Source of the DNA: Pseudoips prasinana
Lineage: Eukaryota > Arthropoda > Insecta > Lepidoptera > Nolidae
DNA: 64,000 nt
NCBI GenBank assembly: GCA_951640165.1
Contig: OX621265.1
Span: 18,489,001 to 18,553,000, forward strand
Direction of reading: 5' to 3'
Position numbers and translations under genes: made by a program. Under the pieces are notes generated by a model. That model searched no databases. It worked only from the letters and a program-made list of their open reading frames with translations, and was not told the origin of the DNA. Shown here piece by piece: positions 46,001 through 55,000 of the stretch. Position 1 is the first letter of the stretch. The number at the start of each line of letters is the position of its first letter.

Positions 46001-49000
46001 TACCAAAAGTCAAACTATCGCCTTTGTAAATGGTCTAACGCGTCCAAACATTAATCCTTTCCACTTTGTTCCAGTTTGTTCTGAAGATATCAAAAAGACC
46101 ATCCTTTCCATGAAATCCAATGCGGTTGGCTGTGATAACATCAGCCGACGTATGTTAATACCAATCCTTAACCACCTCCTTCCTGCGATATCCCATATTA
46201 TCAACTATTCCTTAGACCATGGATCTTTCCCTTCCTTATGGCAGAAGGCTTATGTCCACCCACTTCCTAAAATCTCCAATCCTGTACTTCCCACTGACTA
46301 CCGTCCTATCTCCATTCTCCCTTTCCTATCTAAAGTACTTGAGTCCACTGTCCATAAACAACTTTCCTATTTTATTCTGTCCAATAACCTCATTAGTCCC
46401 TATCAATCTGGGTTTCGGCCCGGGCATAGTACCACCACAGCTCTCCTAAAAGTGACTGGCGATATTAGGGCTGGTATGGAGGACACTATGGTCACAATTC
46501 TGGTCTTAGTTGACTTCTCGAATGCCTTTAATACCGTCAGTCACGATGTCCTATTATGTATCCTCTCCCATCTTAAGGTATCTGACGAATCTCTGGTCTG
46601 GTTTACTTCCTATCTTCGTGGGCGTCAACAGTCTGTTCGCGTCGGTGAGAATTTATCAAACTGGTGCGATTTGGACAATGGCGTCCCACAAGGCGGTATC
46701 CTTTCTCCCCTTTTATTTTCAATATTTATTAATCTCTTATCAAAGAATTTTCTCTGTTCGTATCATCTTTACGCCGATGACCTGCAACTTTATGCACAGA
46801 CGAGCGTTGACAAGATACCGGAAGCGTTTGATAAGGTTAATAGGGATCTAGATTACATAAACGAATGGTCCAACCAGTTTGGACTGACCGTTAATCCCTT
46901 AAAGTCGCAAGCCATCTTAGTGGGTAGTTCCCGAACTATGTCTAAAGTCGATGCCGGTACTCTTCCCCCTATAATTTTCAACAACACTGTCATTCCGATC
47001 AGCCAGAATGTCAAGAATCTTGGTTTGTTGATGGATGATACCCTGAACTGGCAAAACCAAATTGCCTGCGTAAGTAAGAAAATAACCGGAATTCTGCGCT
47101 CTCTGTACAGACTCAGGAAATTCTTGCCATCTGAGACCAAAGTTACGCTCGTGCAGGTCTTACTCTTTCCTATAATCGACTATGGTGATGTGTGCTACTT
47201 CGACCTGAATGCAGATCAACTCAATAAACTAGACCGTCTTCTGAATAACTGCATTCGATTTATATTCAATCTCCGTAAGTATGATCATGTGTCTACTTAC
47301 CGTGATCAACTAAATTGGATGCCCATTCGGCATCGAAGAAAGCTAAGGGCTCTCACTACTCTATTTTCATTTCTTAACTCTCCTACTTCTCCTGCTTACT
47401 TAGCTTCCCATTTTCAATACCTTTCTTCTAACCATAATAAAAATCTTCGTTCTTCCTATAACCGCCTTTTACAATGCCCTTCTCACCGGACTAACTTTCT
47501 CCATTCTTCGTTTTTCGTACAATCTGTACTTCTTTGGAATGCGCTACCCCTCGAAATCAGAATGGCTAAGACTCGATACACGTTTAAAAATAAAATCCGT
47601 AAGTACTTTCTTAGTACTATTAAGGCAGAATCATCTCCACAATAATATTTGTATGTATATGTTATTATATATATATATATTATTTATATTATTTATAGTG
47701 ATTGGTGCAAGGCTGTCATTGTACCTCTTTACAAAGGGAAAGGCTCACGGCAAGACTGTAAAAACTATAGGGGCATTAGTCTGCTCAGCGTCGTTGGTAA
47801 GTTGTATGCAAAAGTATTGGTTGAAAGAGTTGTGAAAGAAACCGATGCGAAAATATGGGATGCACAGGCGGGTTTTCGGAAAGGAATGGGATGCACGGAT
47901 CAGGTCTTTTCTCTGCGAAGTATAGTAGAGAAGTTTTTGGGCAAAAACCAAAAGGTCTACTGTGCCTTCGTAGACTTAGAAAAGGCCTACGATAGAGTGT
48001 TGAGGAATGAACTATGGTCGGTACTGTCCATGTATGGGTTGAACGACAACCTTGTTCAAGCACTGAAATCTCTTTATAGGGATTCCAGAGCTTGCGTGAG
48101 GATTAACGGGTCATACACCGAGTGGTTTAGCATCCAAAAGGGTGTTAGACAGGGATGTGTAGCGTCACCGTGGTTGTTTAACCTATTCATGGATAGCTGT
48201 TTAAAAGATTTGAAAGAAAGTGAATGCGGTGTAAGGATGAATGAGTTACTCATCAAATGTCTGCTTTACGCTGATGATCAAGTTTTACTTGCATCATCGG
48301 CGGACGAGTTGCAGGTGATGGTAACAAATATGTATGAATCCTTTGAAAGGAAAGGGATGAAAATGAATGTAGGTAAGACGAAAGTAATGGTATTTGAGAG
48401 GGATGAATACACGACAGCGTGTGATATTGTGATTGGAGGAGAGAAAGTCGAACAGGTGAATGAGTTTGTATATTTGGGAACTTTGTTTACGAGAGATGGG
48501 AAATATGAAAAAGATATTGTTAGAAGAGTAAATGCGGGGAACAGAGTGAATGGGGCACTACACGCCTTTATGAGTAGCCGGCAAGTATCAAAGAAGGCCC
48601 GACTAGCCGTGCACGATGGAGTGTTAGTGCCAACTTTAATGTATGGAAGTGAAAGTTGGGTATGGCAGAAAAAGAATGAAAGTAAAATAAATGCAGTGGA
48701 AATGAGAGCTCTGAGAAGTATGTGTGGTGTGACTTTGAGAGACAGAATTCGAAATACTGATGTAAGAGAGCGTTGTGGTGTGAAAGAGGATGTAGTCACA
48801 AAGATTGAAAAAGGCATGCTGAGATGGTTTGGCCATTTAGAAAGGATGAATGAAAGAAGATTGACAAAAGAAGTATACCTGGCCTGGGTGAATGGGACAA
48901 CCGGAAGGGGAAGACCACGTCGAACATTCTCTGACCAAATTGGAGATGTTCTCAAGAAAGGGCAGGTCAGAAGTACCCTAAACCGGCGAGCATGTATGAA

Positions 49001-52000
49001 GAATATAATGACAGTAATCGAGGCAAAAGAAGTATGCAAAGATCGTGACAAATGGAAATCCGTTGTCTCTGCCTACCCCTCTGGGAAACAGGCGTGAGTC
49101 TATGTATGTATGTATGTATGTATATTATTTATTTATTTATATTGCTGTATATATTTATTTTATATATTCATATATAATATTTATATGGATGTACTCTCCG
49201 TTATGTGAAGTTTCTTCTTATTCTTTCTTTTTTATTAAGTAATATGTTTTGTATGTCTTCTTAACTTGCTTTGTCCTTTATCCAAATTTATAGTGCACCT
49301 ACTATAGTTTTGTCTGCATCACCCAAAGGTAGACTGGTAGATAATGCCTACGGCATTAAGTCCGCCTGTGTACTTAATGTGCATGAAGTTTTAAAATAAA
49401 ATAAAAATAAATAAATAATAGTAGTGATAAAATTTTTATTTATGTCAATATGGAAATACACGCCGACATTTGTCGAAGCTTCATTAAAGTCGAGCGGTTA
49501 CGCGCATAGCCGTGCGGTCAAGCGCGCACTGACTCGGCATCAATTTATGTTTTTTGATGTATAACGATGTTCCTCGGAGTGACTTTGGAAAAGGAAAGAT
49601 TTTTTTGTTAAGTCATATGGCGACAAACGAGCAAGCGGGTCACCTGATGGTAAGTGATCACCGTCGCCCATGGACACTCGCAACGCCAGACAGTCGCGGG
49701 TGCGTTGCCGGCCTTTAAGAGTCAGCAAACAAGTGTTGTTGACCCTTCCCCCCACCAAAATGAGCTCTGGCGACCTTACTCACACGCAGAAACAGAACAT
49801 TAAAGTTATTAATGGAATTATTAAAGAATGTCTTCTGTAAGGAAACCGGAGAACGGGTATTATCAAAATAAGCGCGCCATCGCCATTTAAGCCGGTCAAT
49901 ACGTGACAATATGTCTTAATTGGCTGCACGTGTGGCGCAGTGTCTAAGACAGTCGCCTCGCCGCTTCGTGTCGCGGGTTCGAGTCCCGCGCCGGACAACT
50001 ATTTGTGTGACCCATAAATAGTTGTTCTGAGTTTGGATGTAATTTGTGTCCGTCTATTATATGTTTGTATAGTACCCCGCGACACAGGGACTAGATTACT
50101 TAATGCGGGCGTCGCCTTTTAAACAAAGCACACAATTGGTATGAGGCCAGGTACAAGATTTATGGCTTTACATGCTCCCTAAGGCAGGGAGGTCTTCCAG
50201 ACAACAGGCATCACCATGCTTCCTCTATAGGAGTGCAGGAAAATATCTATGTATCATTATTAAATTATGAATTGTTCAATGGATGTCACTGAACTGGTGA
50301 ACAAAATAGGCCTTCGCGTACCCTTAGCATTCCTAAGACGATAGAATTGCATACCTCTACCACCAAAAGCAATTACGGACAAAATGCGTTTTTGTACAAC
50401 ACTGAATATATTTCACACAAGTGTCTCAAACCTGAAAAGGACTATGTGTAAAAATTTATTTGAGTCACAGTGATCTTGGTAGATTTTCAAAACTCCCAAG
50501 ATCTGATTCGGGCGTTGTTTAAAAAAAATTACCCTCGCTACAACTTTACGGACCCGTATCAAACATATTCTTTATCTTATATATATGCTCAGTTCTTTGC
50601 TTTTCATTAATTCAACAGAATCATTCCAAGAAAATGATGTGGGAGAGAATCTTTATGTAAAGGAACAATCAGAGTCAGAGCGAGACAAGCCTAAGGTCAG
50701 TGAAGGAACGCCCAAAGTAGTTAGAAGACGATATCAGAGAGTTGAGCCCGAAATTATTGAAGGTAAGCTACTTTTACCCAGATATTAATAACATCAGGTC
50801 TTTTTTTACATCGGGACTAGTCCTCTTAACCACCACTGCAACTCCTGTAAGCCAGGATCAACAGTGGCACACAATGAAATGACACTGAGCGGTGAGGCTC
50901 AGCCATGTCCCGGGGAATCGCGACAACTGTCTTGGATTTGAATTTTATAGCATTATCTATACATATAATAAAATTGTAAGAATGTCAAAACTGTAAATTG
51001 AATATTTTTTTAAATGATAATTGGGGCGTGATCTTCAATCGATATCGAAGCCAAAAATATAGTTTTTAGAATTTTTGTCTGTTTGTCTGTATGTATGTCC
51101 GGGCTAAACACAAAAAGTACTGCATCGATTTACTTCAAATTTTGCATGAATATTACTAAGAGGTTGGGTCAACATATAGGCTATATATTATCACGCTATC
51201 ACCTACGGGAGGAGCTGTGATAATTTATAAAGATTAATGCGGGTAAAACCGCGGGGCACAGCTAGTTCGCAATGCAAAGCGTTAATCTAATCTCCAAAAT
51301 GGGAAATCATAAATTCAATCGTCCGGCGGGTGTCGTACCTGCACCATCTACCAATCCGGGGTAGGCGCTCTGCGTTAAGCTACGAACGATACACATTGGC
51401 AGATTAAATTTAGGATTCCCTTGCTAACACCCTACCGGAGGATTTTTTGAGATTTTTTTTTTGATGTGAAACATCTATAGCCGCACGTAAAACCGATTTC
51501 GGGCGTGGCGAAGCGTCGCCACGGCATGCGTGGCGACGCGTGCATGCTATACGATAGTAGTGTGTACGGTGTGGCGACGCGTCGCCATGCGCAATCGACT
51601 TTTTATTTTATCATTATGACATATTTAGTTCCTATCACAATATGTTCTTTTCTGCATATTACTTTTACAAAATAATGTCGATGTTTCACATCTGCCAGGC
51701 GTCCCGTGACGGCTCTCATTTTTTTTTTCGGAGTCATAGTCAAAGATTTATTTGCAAGTAAATATGGTTTTAAAAGGTCTTACATTGGTTACAATAGTAA
51801 CTTAACATATCTAATCATATAATAATGACATGCAAATTTGTGAAGACAATTATTTGGCCTGCAGGAATTCCTTGACAGTATAGAAGGAATTCTAAATTAA
51901 CCAATTGCGTAAAGTTTTTTTGAATCGACCCATTGGAAGAACCTTAATTTGGTTTGATTAGATTAACGATTTGCATTGCGAATTATGCTATAAAATTCAA

Positions 52001-55000
52001 TTCATATTTTTTTCCACAGAATCACTCTGTGATAACGGTTTCTTAGAGAAGAAACCATTTGATAAGGAACTAATACACTCGGAAACACAAGAAGCAAAGC
52101 TTAATACGATAGAAACAAAGGTCCAGACCGCCAGGAGAAAATATCAGCGAGTGGAGACGGTGGAGCCCAAACTTATTAAACGTAAGTACATACTCCAGCA
52201 CATCAAGCTTTTTTTTTATAGGTGGAAATGCCAATCGCATGTCGTGTAAAGCCGACCCACTAAAACCAGCACGGTAGCCAGCCTCACAGTGCCTGTAGCG
52301 GGGGCTCTGGGTACTCGTGGACGATCTCGCCAGTACCCCCGCTGTACAATGCAGCCTCCGCGAGTTTTTACCCGGGGTGGGGAGGGGGCACGAATGCCTC
52401 CCCCCTCCTCCCCTGCACGCACAAGCGAGTACTTTTTGAAGTTATATTTCTTTTGGCGCGATGGAGAAAAATGATGAGTGTGAATTTTTACGATGCGCGC
52501 GCACACCGACACCATAAAATTTAACAGCATGAAGTTAGTTCTAGGTGGTATGAAAATTGATAACTATGTTCAAGTTGTTTATTAAGAAGTATAACTTCTA
52601 ACGCGTGTACATAAGTACACACAACTTTTTTTTTTTTTAGCGGGACTTGTCCCTCCCTCTTACCCACCACTGCAACTCCTGTAAACCAGGATGAACAGTG
52701 GCACACAATGAATGACACTGAGCGGTGAAGCTCAGACATATCCCGGGGAATCGCTTTAACTGTCTTGGATCCCGCAACGAATTTAATCAGAAACAGAAAA
52801 AGGAGGAGTTAGAAAATGAATAGTTCCACTTCCCTCCAGAGCAAAGCGGGAGACAGAATGATGTAAAGAGGCTATAGCCTCATGAAATGAGAGATTTGCA
52901 ACTGCAAAAGCACCGAGGATGAATTTAAGGGTCCTAAGTGAGCTGTTATATTTGATTCCAATAGTAGGTATGGCAAAAGCGCTTAAACGCACGGAAGTGC
53001 GTGCACAAGCGTGTTTAGGCAACCTGAGCTACAGCAGGTTACCACTTCCCGGGACCGCTTATACAAGACGAGTGGAGTTCCTCCTCCAGACGCCAGCGGT
53101 CCCAGGGGGCGCCCAGCCGGGGAGTAGCCAGCCGGAAGCCGCATACTCTGTCGCGCTTAGGGTTACCATATGTTAATAGCAAAAAAAAAAAAAATAGAGG
53201 GATGCCTGTCTATGGTACCTAAAATGCCTGAATTTTCAGAAAAATGCCTATCTAAAGCAAAACGCTGCAGGTAATAAGTAAAAGCCAACAGATAATAATA
53301 AAGAAGGATATTTATTACTGATATAATAATAATAATATCTCGGGACAATGTCACACAGATCATCGTAGCCCCAAACTAAGCAAAGCTTGTACTATGGGTA
53401 CCAGGCGACGATATACATACTTATATAGATAGATAAATACTTATATACATAGAAAACATCCATGACTCAGAAACAAATGTTCGTGCTCATCACACAAATA
53501 TTTGCACTTACCGGGATTCGAACCCAGAACCACCAGCTTCGCAGGCAGGAGCACTACCAACTAGGCTACTTGTATTTTACTTTTTTTACTGCTATTACGG
53601 ATATTTGTCAGAAGACTTTATTTTATTTAATAGTTCTTTCTTTTCTAATATATAATTGTTAAAATCTTCACGAGATACAGTTTTGCATTTATACAAACGC
53701 TTGCGCGCGCGAAAATTAAAAATACCTGCCTTAAAGCAATGCCGGCCGCACGCCTGTCGAAACCTTAAAATGCCTGTCAAATGCGGCTAACGCCTGTCAT
53801 ATGGTAACCCTACTCGCGCTGGGATTAGCTCCCAGCGCCGGCGCCGATGAAGCGGACATTAGCGTCAATGTCCGGTGCGTCGGCGCGGTCTCATTCTTCT
53901 GCGAGAGGGATCGTTGCGCTCTCTCTCGCTAGCTCCATTTCCAGCGTTCCATCCGGTTAGCACATCAAGCTACCCCAATCTGTCAAATGTCCCCAATTGA
54001 AAGTGAACCTTACGCTTACGTGATAGTTGAAAGTCTTTGAAAGAAATTTGACAGATTGGGGTAGCTTGATGTGCTGGCGTCTGTTCATCTTGCCAGTTGG
54101 TCTAGTGGTTCGATTCCCCCACCATTTTAGTCTTTATTTATTTATTTATAAGGTACAAGGTAGTCTTAAGAACTAGGACTGTGTCCCACAAAACAGTATA
54201 GACTATTTGACTGGGATCAAGATAAAATAATATTGTGCTAAAATTGTTACATTATCTTACTGTGTTGATGTATTAAGGTCTATGGAGTACTTCTCAAGTA
54301 TTAAATGAGACGGGGATTTCTGGGCCTGACTGTAATAAGTTGAGATATGGTTTAAAAAAAGCGTTATATTTTTCTATTTCAAACTGTTAAAAAATTTACC
54401 CAATTTACAATCTGGAAAACGAGAAATCTCAAAATAAGTTAAAGTCAAGAATTATATTGGTTGTTGATTACTATAATCGATTAACGGTAATGAGTTCAAA
54501 CAATGTAATATAAAAACTCTTGCACCAGACACCAGAAAACCGATTTAATCATAATAATAATTAAATACATGAACATAATGTCAACAGTAAAAAATAAAAT
54601 ATCAACAAAATAAATAGAAATCATAATATCGGTTATCGTGCAAATCGATTTATTAGTTATTAGCAACTATATTTTTAATCTATGCTGACAGTGACTGGTG
54701 ACAGATTTTGAATCCTAATCTATGATCGGTCCCTCGTTTCTCGTATCGTTGAGTGCGTGTGTGATTGAGTATTTTATATTGTTTTGTTTATATATCCCTC
54801 GACAACTGCATTTTCTCTACGGACTTCTGATATTGCTTAACGTGTACGACTTTTGCTAACATACTGGATACGGATAACTATTAAATAGCAATCGCCCTTA
54901 AAAATCAGCTGTTACAATAGGTTGGTACGTAACCTCTCTATTAAGTACTAAATCTTTTTATAACTTTGCTCATAGATTGAAAAATCCATGCATTTTTTAG

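Larger units (their letters stand above)
44404..49420 (+). mobile_element. Full-length-like LINE with an RTE inserted in its 3' UTR
   Basis: 5' UTR from about 44404, one ORF (44685-47645), then a 3' UTR cut by RTE at 47697-49120. The UTR resumes at 49121 and ends after GGTAGACTGGTAGATAATGC and CCTACGGCATTAAGTCCGCC with an AAATAAATAAAT tail near 49420. Exact 5' end and target duplication are not determined. Confidence 0.8.
43868..50618 (+). other. Intron 4 of the ZAD gene
   Basis: 6.75 kb, the longest intron of the gene. Most of it is the LINE at 44404-49420 with the RTE inside it, plus a MITE, a Helitron, a repeat and a SINE. The acceptor is TTCAACAG. Confidence 0.7.

Noticed and set aside
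48278..49051. 257-codon frame on the minus strand
   Set aside because: It is the exact shadow of the intact RTE reverse transcriptase on the plus strand; Ser/Phe-rich and without motifs.
52216..52530. 104-codon Pro/Arg-rich minus-strand frame
   Set aside because: GC-rich interspersed repeat produces it; overlapped by a plus-strand frame of similar quality.
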